The notes under the pieces were generated by a model. That model had not been told where the DNA came from, did not search any database, and worked only from the letters and a program-made list of their open reading frames with translations. A DNA stretch of 12,368 bases from Oscillospiraceae bacterium (GTDB lineage Bacteria; Bacillota; Clostridia; Oscillospirales; CAG-272), in contig SVRB01000039.1 of NCBI GenBank assembly GCA_015065045.1, forward strand, positions 1-12,368. The letters are read 5' to 3'. Shown here piece by piece: positions 4,837 through 12,341 of the stretch. The position numbers and the translations under genes were made by a program. Position 1 is the stretch's first letter. Each line of letters begins with the position of its first letter.

Positions 4837-6756
4837 ATGAGCGAACAGACAAAGCACAACACCTATGACGAAAATCAAATACAGGTACTTGAGGGTCTCG
4901 AAGCTGTAAGAAAACGCCCCGGTATGTACATCGGCTCAACGTCAATAAGAGGTCTCCACCATCTTGTTTACGAAATTGTGGACAACTCTATCGACGAAGC
5001 TATGGCAGGCGCTTGTACTAAAATTATCGTTACTCTCCACGATGACGGAAGTATTTCCGTAAGAGATAACGGACGTGGTATTCCTGCAGGTATGCATCAG
5101 AAGATGGGTATTCCTACACCTGAGGTAGTATTTACCGTTCTTCACGCCGGTGGTAAGTTCGGCGGTGACGGTTACACGATCTCCGGCGGTCTTCACGGCG
5201 TTGGCGCTTCTGTCGTAAACGCGCTTTCAGAATGGCTTGTGTATGAAAATACCAACTCCGGTTCTTGTTATACACAGAAATTCGAAAGAGGTAAGACTGT
5301 AAGCGAGTACAGCCTTAAGGAAGAAAACTGCACAAATAACGGTCTTTACGTTAGATTTAAGCCTGACGCATTGATATTTGAGGAAACGGTTTTTGATTAC
5401 GATACTCTCCTTAACAATATGAGAGAAAGAACGTTCCTTAACGCAGGAACCAACATCGTTCTCAGAGATGAAAGAACTCCCGAAGTAATTGAAAACGACC
5501 TTCTTTATGAGGGTGGTATCAAGAGCTTCGTTGAGCATCTTAACAACATAAAGCACTCAAATATGATCCACGAAGAGATCATATATATGAACGCTCGCAA
5601 GGAAGATACGATAGTTGAGGTAGCTTTGCAGTACAACGATAGCTACAGCGAAACTATGATGACCTTCGCAAACAACATTAACACTGTTGAGGGCGGTACT
5701 CACGAAACGGGCTTTAAGGCGGCTTTGACAAGCGTTCTTAACGAATATGCAAAGAAGCATAATATGATCAAAGGCGACGACAAGCTTTCGGGTGAGGATA
5801 CAAGAGAAGGTCTTTGCGCGGTTATCAGCGTTAAGCTCCGCGATGCTCAGTTTGAAGGACAGACAAAGGCTAAGCTTGGTAACTCCGAGATCCGTTCCAT
5901 TGTAAATAACTTGGTTTCTCAGAAGCTCGGTGAATACTTCGAAGAAAATCCCGCTATTGCGAAGGCTATAATTGAAAAATCACTTGCTGCATCAAGAGCA
6001 AGAGAAGCGGCAAGAAAAGCAAGAGAATTGACCAGAAGAAAGGGCGTTCTTGAAGGCGGCGGTATGCCCGATAAGTTGGCAGACTGTCAGGAAAGAGACG
6101 CGTCACTTACAGAGCTCTTCTTGGTGGAAGGAGACTCTGCGGGCGGTTCAGCAAAAGAAGGACGCGACAGTAAGTTCCAGGCTATTCTCCCCTTGCGCGG
6201 TAAGGTTCTTAACGTAGAAAAGAGCCGTATCGACAGAGTTTATGCAAACACAACCATTATTCCGATAATTCAGGCGCTCGGCTGCGGTATCGGCGAAGAC
6301 TTCAATCTTGAAAAGCTTCGTTACGGCAAGATAATCATTATGGCCGATGCCGACGTTGACGGTTCACATATTCAGATACTTCTTCTCACTTTCTTCTTCA
6401 GATATATGAGAAAGCTTATCGAAAACGGTAATATCTATCTCGCAAACCCTCCGCTTTATAAGATCGCAAAGGGTAAGCAGATAAGATATGCTTATTCTGA
6501 TGCTGAAAGAGATGAAAAGATAGCTGAGCTTGGCGGTAACGTTGAAGCGAGCAGATATAAAGGTCTTGGTGAAATGAACCCCGAACAGCTTTGGGAAACT
6601 ACTATGGACCCCGAATTCCGTTTGATCAAGCGTGTTACTATTGAAGACGCTATGACCTGTGATGAAACGTTCTCAACCCTTATGGGTGACAACGTTGAGG
6701 GCAGACGTGACTTTATTGAAAAGAACGCGCAGTACGTATCAAACCTCGATATCTGA
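4837..6756 (+). CDS. gyrB: DNA gyrase subunit B
   Basis: GyrB is the ATPase subunit of the GyrA2B2 enzyme, which introduces negative supercoils ahead of forks. At 639 residues it is the short Gram-positive form, without the insert of E. coli GyrB. The GHKL ATPase domain shows EAVRKRPGMYIGS (22-34), the catalytic Glu in EIVDNSIDEA (E46, N50), DNGRGIP (77-83) and GGLHGVGASVVNALS (117-131). The TOPRIM domain has LVEGDSAGGSA (E431) and DADVDGS (504-510), then the gyrase tail RYKGLGEMNPEQLWETTMDP (573-592). After DADVDGSH the sequence is IQILLLTFF where most GyrB proteins have IRTLLLTFF. The start has AAGGAG ten bases upstream. The next gene begins 7 bp after the stop. Identity as GyrB rather than ParE rests on the clear oriC context and the gyrA nearby. 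Confidence 0.98.
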   Translation: MSEQTKHNTYDENQIQVLEGLEAVRKRPGMYIGSTSIRGLHHLVYEIVDNSIDEAMAGACTKIIVTLHDDGSISVRDNGRGIPAGMHQKMGIPTPEVVFTVLHAGGKFGGDGYTISGGLHGVGASVVNALSEWLVYENTNSGSCYTQKFERGKTVSEYSLKEENCTNNGLYVRFKPDALIFEETVFDYDTLLNNMRERTFLNAGTNIVLRDERTPEVIENDLLYEGGIKSFVEHLNNIKHSNMIHEEIIYMNARKEDTIVEVALQYNDSYSETMMTFANNINTVEGGTHETGFKAALTSVLNEYAKKHNMIKGDDKLSGEDTREGLCAVISVKLRDAQFEGQTKAKLGNSEIRSIVNNLVSQKLGEYFEENPAIAKAIIEKSLAASRAREAARKARELTRRKGVLEGGGMPDKLADCQERDASLTELFLVEGDSAGGSAKEGRDSKFQAILPLRGKVLNVEKSRIDRVYANTTIIPIIQALGCGIGEDFNLEKLRYGKIIIMADADVDGSHIQILLLTFFFRYMRKLIENGNIYLANPPLYKIAKGKQIRYAYSDAERDEKIAELGGNVEASRYKGLGEMNPEQLWETTMDPEFRLIKRVTIEDAMTCDETFSTLMGDNVEGRRDFIEKNAQYVSNLDI

Positions 6757-6763
6757 TCTTACT

Positions 6764-7687
6764 ATGAAAATTGCTACTATAACCCTTAACCCTGCCATCG
6801 ACAGAAATATTCTGTATGAGGAAAGCTTGCTGACGGGCGGACTTAACAGAGTAAGTCCTGCGGTGGTCAATGCCGGCGGGAAAGGAATTAACGTTTCGCG
6901 AATGTTGAAAAGACTTGGTATAGAGCCCTATACCTACGGATTTATCGGCGGGTACACGGGCAATATGCTTGTTGATATGCTGAAAAACGAAGGCATTGAG
7001 ACTCAGTTTACGAAAACGCTCGCTGAAACGAGAATGAATATAAAAATTACCGACAAAAACGGCGAACAGACCGAAATTAACGAACACGGCGGTCCCGTCA
7101 ACGAGGACGAGCTTAAGGTTTTAATTGAACAGCTTAAGAAAAGCGACGCTGACGTGTTTATTATAGGCGGAAGCACACCGAAGGGGCTTGGCAGTGATAC
7201 TGTATGCAAGATTACGGGAACTTTAAAGCTTCGCGGAAAACAGGTGATATGCGACGTGTCGGGCGAACCGCTTAAAAAGGTCGTGGAAATAAGGCCCTAT
7301 CTTATAAAGCCGAACAAAGAAGAATTTTGTGAGCTTTTAGGCTTTACTCCTTCCGGTGATAAGTATTATGAGGAAGCAGTTAAGTTTTATATGAATACGG
7401 GCGTTGAGATTTTGCTTACCTTAGGCAAAGACGGCGCTGTTTATTCGGGGCGAGGCGGTAATTACGTTATAAAGAACCCCGAGGTTAAAGCAAAAGGCTT
7501 TTCGGGCGCAGGAGACACGTTTCTTGCATCGTTTGTGTATGCCATCACGGTAGAAAAGCCGATTAAGGATGCGCTACGCTTTGCTTCGGCGGCAAGTCTA
7601 TCAAAGGTGACTCTTGAAGGAACAAACTTGCCTGACTTACAGCTTATTAGATCCAACCTCGAAAGCGTAAGTGTAAAAGAAATCTAA
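6764..7687 (+). CDS. PfkB-family kinase, probably 1-phosphofructokinase
   Basis: The 307-residue protein fits the FruK/LacC branch of the PfkB (ribokinase) family: cytosolic enzymes that phosphorylate a sugar phosphate, typically fructose 1-phosphate to fructose 1,6-bisphosphate. Seen motifs are TLNPAIDR (7-14), NAGGKGINVSRML (36-48, substrate loop), TRMNIKI, KPNKEEF, and the catalytic anion-hole motif GAGDTFLASF (248-257) with D251 as base. Substrate choice between fructose 1-phosphate and tagatose 6-phosphate cannot be settled here, so no symbol is given. The ATG at 6764 gives the family N-terminus. An upstream ATG at 6659 would add 35 unrelated residues overlapping gyrB and is rejected. 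There is no clear ribosome site, and the gap to gyrB is 7 bp, which suggests translational coupling. No fruR or PTS gene adjoins it. Its place between gyrB and gyrA is odd. Confidence 0.88.
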   Translation: MKIATITLNPAIDRNILYEESLLTGGLNRVSPAVVNAGGKGINVSRMLKRLGIEPYTYGFIGGYTGNMLVDMLKNEGIETQFTKTLAETRMNIKITDKNGEQTEINEHGGPVNEDELKVLIEQLKKSDADVFIIGGSTPKGLGSDTVCKITGTLKLRGKQVICDVSGEPLKKVVEIRPYLIKPNKEEFCELLGFTPSGDKYYEEAVKFYMNTGVEILLTLGKDGAVYSGRGGNYVIKNPEVKAKGFSGAGDTFLASFVYAITVEKPIKDALRFASAASLSKVTLEGTNLPDLQLIRSNLESVSVKEI

Positions 7688-7733
7688 TTTTTAAAAATTA
7701 CATCTTAAAATAAAAAACCTGAAAGGTGAAAAA

Positions 7734-10199
7734 ATGGACAATTCAAATTTGGAATTTGCTAACCAGAAAATATTAGACGTTGGTTTGTCAAAGGAAGTTA
7801 AAAAGTCCTTTATTGACTATTCAATGAGCGTTATTACCTCACGTGCGCTCCCCGATGTCAGAGACGGTCTTAAGCCCGTTCACAGACGTATTCTCTACGC
7901 TATGTACGAAGACCACCTCACTCACGATAAACCGTTCAGAAAGTCGGCTACCACAGTCGGTAACGTGCTCGGTAGATATCATCCTCACGGTGATGCTGCC
8001 GTTTACGACACTATGGTAAGACTTGCGCAGACCTTCTCGCTTCGTTATCCCTTGATCGAAGGTCAGGGTAACTTCGGTAATATCGACGGCGACAGCGCTG
8101 CTGCTTACCGTTATACTGAAGCAAGAATGCACCGCATTTCTAACGAAATGATGAGCGATATAGAAAAAGAAGTTGTTGACTTTATGCCCAACTTCGATAA
8201 CAAGCTGAAGGAGCCTACCGTTCTTCCTGCAAGATTTCCTAACTTGCTCGTAAACGGTACTATCGGTATTGCCGTCGGTATGGCTACAAATATCCCTCCT
8301 CATAATATGTGCGAGGTTATTGACGGTACTATCTTCTTGATGGACAACCCCGATGCTGAGATCGTTCAGCTTATGGATTACATCAAGGGTCCCGACTTCC
8401 CGACGGGCGCTACTATCTGCGGTACTCAGGGTATCTATTCTGCATACACAACCGGTCGCGGCAGAATTATCGTCAGAGCAAAGGCTACTATCGAGGAAGA
8501 AAAGCATAGAATTATAATTACAGAAATTCCTTATCAGGTAAACAAGACAACACTTAAGGCAACCTTGGCTGAATGTGTTAAGGACAAGAGAATCGAGGGT
8601 ATACGCGATATTCGCGACGAGTCTTCGGGCAGAACGGGTATCCGTATCGTTATCGACTGCCGTCAGGACGCTAACTGTCAGATCATTCTCAATCAGCTTT
8701 ATAAGTTTACACAGCTTCAGGACACTTGTGCTGTAAATATGTTGGCGCTTGTTGATAACATTCCGAGAGTGCTTAATCTTAAGGAAATTCTTACTTACTA
8801 TATTAAGCATCAGGAAGAAGTAATCGTAAGAAGAACAAAGTTTGAGCTTGAAAAGGCGCTTCAGGAAGCGCACATAAACGAGGGTTATAAGATTGCGACA
8901 GATAATATTGACGAGGTAATCAGTATTATCCGTGCATCCGCATCTATCCCCGACGCTAAGCTTAAATTACAAGAACGCTTCGGACTTTCCGAAATTCAGT
9001 CTCAGGCTATCGTTGAAATGACACTCGGCCGTTTGTCAGGACTTGAAAGACAGAAGGTTGAAGAAAAGTTGGCTAAGCTTTACGCGCTTATTGAAGAATT
9101 GCGCGGCATTTTGGCTGACGAAAACAAAGTAAAAGAAATTATCAAGAATGACCTTCTCGAAATAAAGAGAAAATACGGCGATGACAGAAAGACAGAGTGT
9201 GTTCCGCTCGAGGAAGAAATCGTACTCGAAGATTTGATCGTTCGTCACAGATGTCTTATTACCCTTTCACACGCAGGTTATATTAAGCGCCGCGCGGCTG
9301 ACAGCTATTCTGCACAGCACAGAGGTGGTAAGGGTATTATCGGTATGACCACTAAAGAAGAAGACTTCGTTGAAATGGTGGTTTCTGCCGACAGCCATGC
9401 AAACCTTATGATGTTTACTGCAAACGGTAAGGTATTTACTAAGAAGGCATATCTTATCCCCGAAGCAGGCAGAACTGCAAAGGGTACAAATATTGCAAAC
9501 ATTCTTGAAATTGATAAGGACGACAAGATTACCGCAATGATCGATATGGAACGCTTTGATATGGGCGGCTTCTTGACTATGGTTACAAGAAACGGTATAA
9601 TCAAGCGTACACCCGTTGAAGAATACGAATATCAGCGTAAGGGCGGTAAGAAGGCGATAAATCTTGACGAGGGCGATGAGCTCGTATTTGTTGCTCATAC
9701 AATGGGTGATAATGAGATCGTTATTGCTACCAAGAACGGCTTTGCTGTTCGCTTTGAGGAATCAAAGGCAAGACAGGTAGGAAGAACGTCAAGAGGTGTT
9801 ATTGCGATAAGACTTACAGAGGGAGACTGCGTTGCGGGCGCGGCAATCGTTGACGATACAAAGACTCTCCTCTTTATAACAGAAAACGGCTTCGGTAAGA
9901 GAACCGAGTTTAAGAACTTCCCCTGCCACAACAGAGGCGGTAAGGGTGTTATCTGTCATAAGCTGTCCGATAAGACAGGCAGAATTGCAGACGTTGCGGC
10001 AGTTGACGAAACTGACGACGTTATGCTTATAACAAACGACGGAACTGTTATCAGAACGCCCGTTTCCGGTATTTCAACTTACGGAAGAACAGCGGCGGGA
10101 GTTATCGTAATGAGACTCTCCGAGGGCGCATCTATCGTAAACTTCGCAAAGGTTCAAAAAGAGGATGAGGAAGATGAAGAAGCGCAGGATAATGAATAA
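7734..10199 (+). CDS. gyrA: DNA gyrase subunit A
   Basis: GyrA is the DNA-cleaving and wrapping subunit of gyrase. The 821-residue protein has the winged-helix breakage domain with RALPDVRDGLKPVHRRILYAM (37-57), catalytic Tyr127 in AAAYRYTE, and the IGIAVGMATNIPPHN segment (177-191). The C-terminal beta-pinwheel contains the GyrA box QHRGGKG (528-534) and related blade motifs, including NRGGKG (733-738), which supports GyrA over ParC. In the quinolone-determining region, HPHGDAAVYD (83-92) has Ala88 where E. coli has Ser83; Asp92 matches E. coli Asp87. The tail is acidic (EDEEDEEAQDNE). The ribosome site GAAAGGTG (7721-7728) fixes the start. It follows the kinase gene by 46 bp and overlaps the lipoprotein gene by 35 bp in another frame if the latter starts at 10165. 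Confidence 0.98.
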   Translation: MDNSNLEFANQKILDVGLSKEVKKSFIDYSMSVITSRALPDVRDGLKPVHRRILYAMYEDHLTHDKPFRKSATTVGNVLGRYHPHGDAAVYDTMVRLAQTFSLRYPLIEGQGNFGNIDGDSAAAYRYTEARMHRISNEMMSDIEKEVVDFMPNFDNKLKEPTVLPARFPNLLVNGTIGIAVGMATNIPPHNMCEVIDGTIFLMDNPDAEIVQLMDYIKGPDFPTGATICGTQGIYSAYTTGRGRIIVRAKATIEEEKHRIIITEIPYQVNKTTLKATLAECVKDKRIEGIRDIRDESSGRTGIRIVIDCRQDANCQIILNQLYKFTQLQDTCAVNMLALVDNIPRVLNLKEILTYYIKHQEEVIVRRTKFELEKALQEAHINEGYKIATDNIDEVISIIRASASIPDAKLKLQERFGLSEIQSQAIVEMTLGRLSGLERQKVEEKLAKLYALIEELRGILADENKVKEIIKNDLLEIKRKYGDDRKTECVPLEEEIVLEDLIVRHRCLITLSHAGYIKRRAADSYSAQHRGGKGIIGMTTKEEDFVEMVVSADSHANLMMFTANGKVFTKKAYLIPEAGRTAKGTNIANILEIDKDDKITAMIDMERFDMGGFLTMVTRNGIIKRTPVEEYEYQRKGGKKAINLDEGDELVFVAHTMGDNEIVIATKNGFAVRFEESKARQVGRTSRGVIAIRLTEGDCVAGAAIVDDTKTLLFITENGFGKRTEFKNFPCHNRGGKGVICHKLSDKTGRIADVAAVDETDDVMLITNDGTVIRTPVSGISTYGRTAAGVIVMRLSEGASIVNFAKVQKEDEEDEEAQDNE

Positions 10200-10719
10200 A
10201 ATAATTCTCCTGATCTGTCTGTGTCTGACGCTGACGCTTTGCTCGTGCGGAGGAAATATGACCGATGAATCGGTAAGACAGGAGCTCGAAAGACTTTTGC
10301 CCTTGTCTTATGAGATGAACGAAATATTCTGGGGAGAGGGATTGCCTCTTAAGGAATCAACCTCGGGACTGAAATACGTTCCCGTTGCCGATGACTGTCA
10401 GTTCAGCTCCACAGAGGAGATATTACAAAAGGCATCCGAGGTTTTCTCAAAGGATTATCTCGAAAACATTAAGGAAGCATTATTTACCGATACCGACGAT
10501 ATTGACCCAAGATATATTGATACTGACGGATTATTAAAGGGCGATAAAACGAACAAGGGCTTTGATATACAATCGAACGTTGTAATCGAAAGCGCGGTAA
10601 TAAAAAAGCAGAACAGAGGAACTGTTATCGTAACCGTTGAACATGAGGACGGCGGAAAGAATGAGATAACACTTGTTTTGCAGGACGGAAAATGGTATAT
10701 TGACAGTCCGACATATTAA
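10165..10719 (+). CDS. Uncharacterised lipoprotein
   Basis: I do not recognise the family. The product (up to 184 residues) starts with a basic segment (MRKMKKRRIMNK), a hydrophobic core (IILLICLCLTLTL) and a lipobox LCSC, so Cys28 should be lipidated and the protein anchored outside the membrane. The mature part is about 157 residues: helical-looking and acidic at first (ELERLLPLSYEMNEIFWGEGLP), with late beta-strand-like runs ending in ITLVLQDGKWYIDS. That ending recalls small NTF2- or cystatin-like extracellular domains (unverified). Possible starts are ATG at 10165, 10174 and 10192. The one at 10174 has GAGG at suitable spacing, and the one at 10192 overlaps the gyrA stop by 8 bp. All starts keep the signal peptide. 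The tyrS promoter lies in the last codons. It probably depends on gyrA readthrough. Confidence 0.85.
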   Translation: MRKMKKRRIMNKIILLICLCLTLTLCSCGGNMTDESVRQELERLLPLSYEMNEIFWGEGLPLKESTSGLKYVPVADDCQFSSTEEILQKASEVFSKDYLENIKEALFTDTDDIDPRYIDTDGLLKGDKTNKGFDIQSNVVIESAVIKKQNRGTVIVTVEHEDGGKNEITLVLQDGKWYIDSPTY

Positions 10720-10727
10720 GGTATAAT
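10700..10727 (+). promoter_or_regulatory. Near-consensus sigma-A promoter of tyrS
   Basis: A perfect TTGACA (10700-10705) and a perfect TATAAT (10722-10727) are 16 bp apart. The -35 lies inside the last codons of the lipoprotein gene and the -10 just after its stop. The start should be near 10734, about 30 nt before tyrS, which leaves no room for a T-box leader. Confidence 0.82.
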
Positions 10728-10763
10728 ATTAAGTGTTATATATTTTGGAAGGAAGACAAAACA

Positions 10764-11987
10764 ATGGGAATTTATGAAGAACTTCAACAAAGAGGTCTTA
10801 TTGCTCAGGTAACTGACGAACCTCAGATACGTGAGCTTGTAAATAACGGTAAGGCAAAATTTTATATTGGCTTTGACTGTACAGCAGACAGTTTAACAGC
10901 AGGTCATTTTATGGCGCTCACACTTATGAAGCGTTTGCAGATGGCAGGCAACAAGCCGATAGCTCTTATCGGCGGCGGTACAACTATGATCGGTGACCCC
11001 TCGGGCAGAACCGATATGAGAAAGATGCTCACAAAGGAAGACATCGACCATAACGCTGAATGCTTTAAGAGACAGATGGAAAAGTTTATCGAGTTCGGCG
11101 AAGACAAGGCTATGATGATAAACAATGCTGATTGGCTTTTGAAGCTCAACTACGTTGATATGCTCCGTGAGGTTGGCGCGTGCTTCTCTGTAAACAATAT
11201 GCTCAGAGCAGAGTGCTACAAGCAAAGAATGGAAAAGGGACTTTCGTTCCTTGAATTTAACTATATGATCATGCAGTCATACGACTTCTACTATCTGTAC
11301 AAGAACTATGATTGTAACCTTCAGTTCGGCGGAGATGACCAGTGGAGCAATATGCTTGGCGGTACTGAGCTTATCAGACGTAAGCTTGGCAAGGACGCGA
11401 ACGCTATGACTATTACGCTTCTCACTGACTCTCAGGGTAAGAAGATGGGTAAGACCGCAGGTAACGCTGTATGGCTCGATCCCAACAAGACTTCACCCTT
11501 TGAATTCTATCAGTACTGGAGAAACGTTGGCGACGCTGACGTTATGAAGTGTATCCGTATGCTTACGTTCCTTCCCCTTGAAGAAATCGACGAGATGGAA
11601 AAATGGGAAGACAGCCGCATAAACGAAAAGAAGGAAGTATTGGCATACGAGCTTACAGCTCTTGTTCACGGCAAGGAAGAGGCTGACAAGGCTAAGGAAG
11701 CATCACGCTCACTCTTCTCAGGTCAGGGCGGAGATGATTCAAATATGCCTACAACTGAAATCGCGTTGGCTGATGCAGAAAACGGTATGAACATAATCGA
11801 CCTTATGATCAAGTGCGGACTCAGCGACAGCAGAGGCGAAGCTAAGAGACTTATTCAGCAGGGCGGCGTATCTGTTGACGGAGAAAAGGTAACCGGTATG
11901 GACTATGTTGTAAGCCTTGACGCATTGAAGAACGGCGCGAAGATCCGTAAAGGCAAGAAAGTGTTCCATAAGGCAATTATTGCTTAA
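10764..11987 (+). CDS. tyrS: Tyrosyl-tRNA synthetase
   Basis: TyrS is a class I synthetase that activates tyrosine with ATP and charges tRNA-Tyr in the cytoplasm. The 407-residue protein shows YIGFDCTADSLTAGHFMAL (34-52, HIGH region), ALIGGGTTMIGDPSGRT, the tyrosine-binding and dimer segments with QFGGDDQWSN, the KMSKS-type loop KKMGKT, and a C-terminal S4 RNA-binding domain (SDSRGEAKRLIQQGGVSVDGEKV). Length fits bacterial TyrRS (about 420). The first His of the HIGH motif is Thr45 here: TAGH instead of HxGH, in a numbering that coincides with Geobacillus TyrRS (Thr40, His45, His48). The ribosome site GGAAGGAAG lies just upstream. A consensus promoter precedes it and an intrinsic terminator follows, so it is probably its own transcription unit. 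Confidence 0.97.
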   Translation: MGIYEELQQRGLIAQVTDEPQIRELVNNGKAKFYIGFDCTADSLTAGHFMALTLMKRLQMAGNKPIALIGGGTTMIGDPSGRTDMRKMLTKEDIDHNAECFKRQMEKFIEFGEDKAMMINNADWLLKLNYVDMLREVGACFSVNNMLRAECYKQRMEKGLSFLEFNYMIMQSYDFYYLYKNYDCNLQFGGDDQWSNMLGGTELIRRKLGKDANAMTITLLTDSQGKKMGKTAGNAVWLDPNKTSPFEFYQYWRNVGDADVMKCIRMLTFLPLEEIDEMEKWEDSRINEKKEVLAYELTALVHGKEEADKAKEASRSLFSGQGGDDSNMPTTEIALADAENGMNIIDLMIKCGLSDSRGEAKRLIQQGGVSVDGEKVTGMDYVVSLDALKNGAKIRKGKKVFHKAIIA

Positions 11988-12001
11988 TAATTGAGTTAAG
12001 A

Positions 12002-12036
12002 AAAGACAGACTAAAAACAGTCTGTCTTTATTTTTT
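12002..12036 (+). terminator. Intrinsic terminator of tyrS
   Basis: AAAGACAGACT (12002-12012) and AGTCTGTCTTT (12019-12029) form a perfect 11-bp stem with a 6-base A-rich loop, followed by ATTTTTT. It begins 15 bp after the tyrS stop, a textbook Rho-independent terminator. Confidence 0.93.
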
Positions 12037-12064
12037 GGGAAAATAATAAGATAACATATTTAAA

Positions 12065-12136
12065 AGTTTTGAGGGAGTCAAGAGGGCACTTTTTCAAAAG
12101 TGCACCTCTTGTCAGGGTTCGGGGCGAAGCCCTGAC
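12065..12136 (+). repeat. Structured intergenic repeat, copy B
   Basis: This aligns with copy A (4641-4712, opposite strand): AGTTTTGAGGGAGTC, hairpin 1, GGTTCGGGG, hairpin 2. Hairpin 1 pairs CAAGAGG (12079-12085) with CCTCTTG (12105-12111) and GCACTTTT (12086-12093) with AAAAGTGC (12096-12103), with one bulged A. Hairpin 2 pairs GTCAGGG (12111-12117) with CCCTGAC (12130-12136), with an inner TTCG/CGAA. The changes relative to copy A preserve pairing. It is non-coding and sits just after the tyrS terminator. Confidence 0.78.
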
Positions 12137-12151
12137 GTTGTCTGCCTCTTT

Positions 12152-12181
12152 AAAAAAACGCTTTCGCGTTTTTTTGTTTTT
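12152..12181 (+). terminator. Second terminator-like hairpin
   Basis: AAAAAAACGC (12152-12161) and GCGTTTTTTT (12166-12175) form a perfect 10-bp stem around a TTTC loop, followed by GTTTTT. The A-run on one side and T-run on the other would let it act in both directions. It may back up the tyrS terminator or serve a minus-strand gene beyond the right edge. Confidence 0.6.
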
Positions 12182-12226
12182 CTAAGACGTATTATCTGCT
12201 TAACAATATTGTCTTTTCTTTTTTAT

Positions 12227-12255
12227 GTTACTTTCTTGCGTGCCAAGAAAGTAAC
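12227..12255. repeat. Perfect 12-bp palindrome, probable dispersed repeat
   Basis: GTTACTTTCTTG (12227-12238) and CAAGAAAGTAAC (12244-12255) are perfect inverted repeats around CGTGC. The motif and its extension CCAAAGAAGGCAC look like a repeat family I recall from gut Clostridia intergenic regions, though I could not search. There is no T-run, and there is no gene from here to the window end. Confidence 0.65.
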
Positions 12256-12269
12256 CAAAGAAGGCACAA

Positions 12270-12341
12270 GGGAGGGGAGTTCCGATCCTCCCCTCCCCCT
12301 GACCCCACCCTTTCAAACGGCCGAGGGCGTTCCTCCCTCGG
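12270..12341. repeat. GC-rich palindromic tail, two hairpins
   Basis: GGGAGGGGA (12270-12278) pairs with TCCCCTCCC (12289-12297), and CCGAGGG (12321-12327) pairs with CCCTCGG (12335-12341). The stretch is far richer in G/C than the genes around it and has no convincing reading frame. With the palindrome at 12227-12255 it may be one composite intergenic repeat that continues past the right edge. Apart from the hairpins listed, I see nothing in 11988-12368. Confidence 0.55.

Noticed and set aside
6659..6763. N-terminal extension of the kinase from the ATG at 6659
   Set aside because: It would add 35 residues read out of frame within the conserved end of gyrB. The family N-terminus (MKIATITLNPA) begins at 6764.
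7839..8873. 344-codon open frame on the minus strand inside gyrA
   Set aside because: It is antisense to a conserved part of gyrA, has Cys/Ser/Asn-rich composition without any recognisable domain and no promoter or ribosome site. Its length is explained by gyrA codon usage.
10720..10763. T-box leader before tyrS
   Set aside because: The gap is only 44 bp and lacks any T-box sequence; the promoter itself occupies its first bases.
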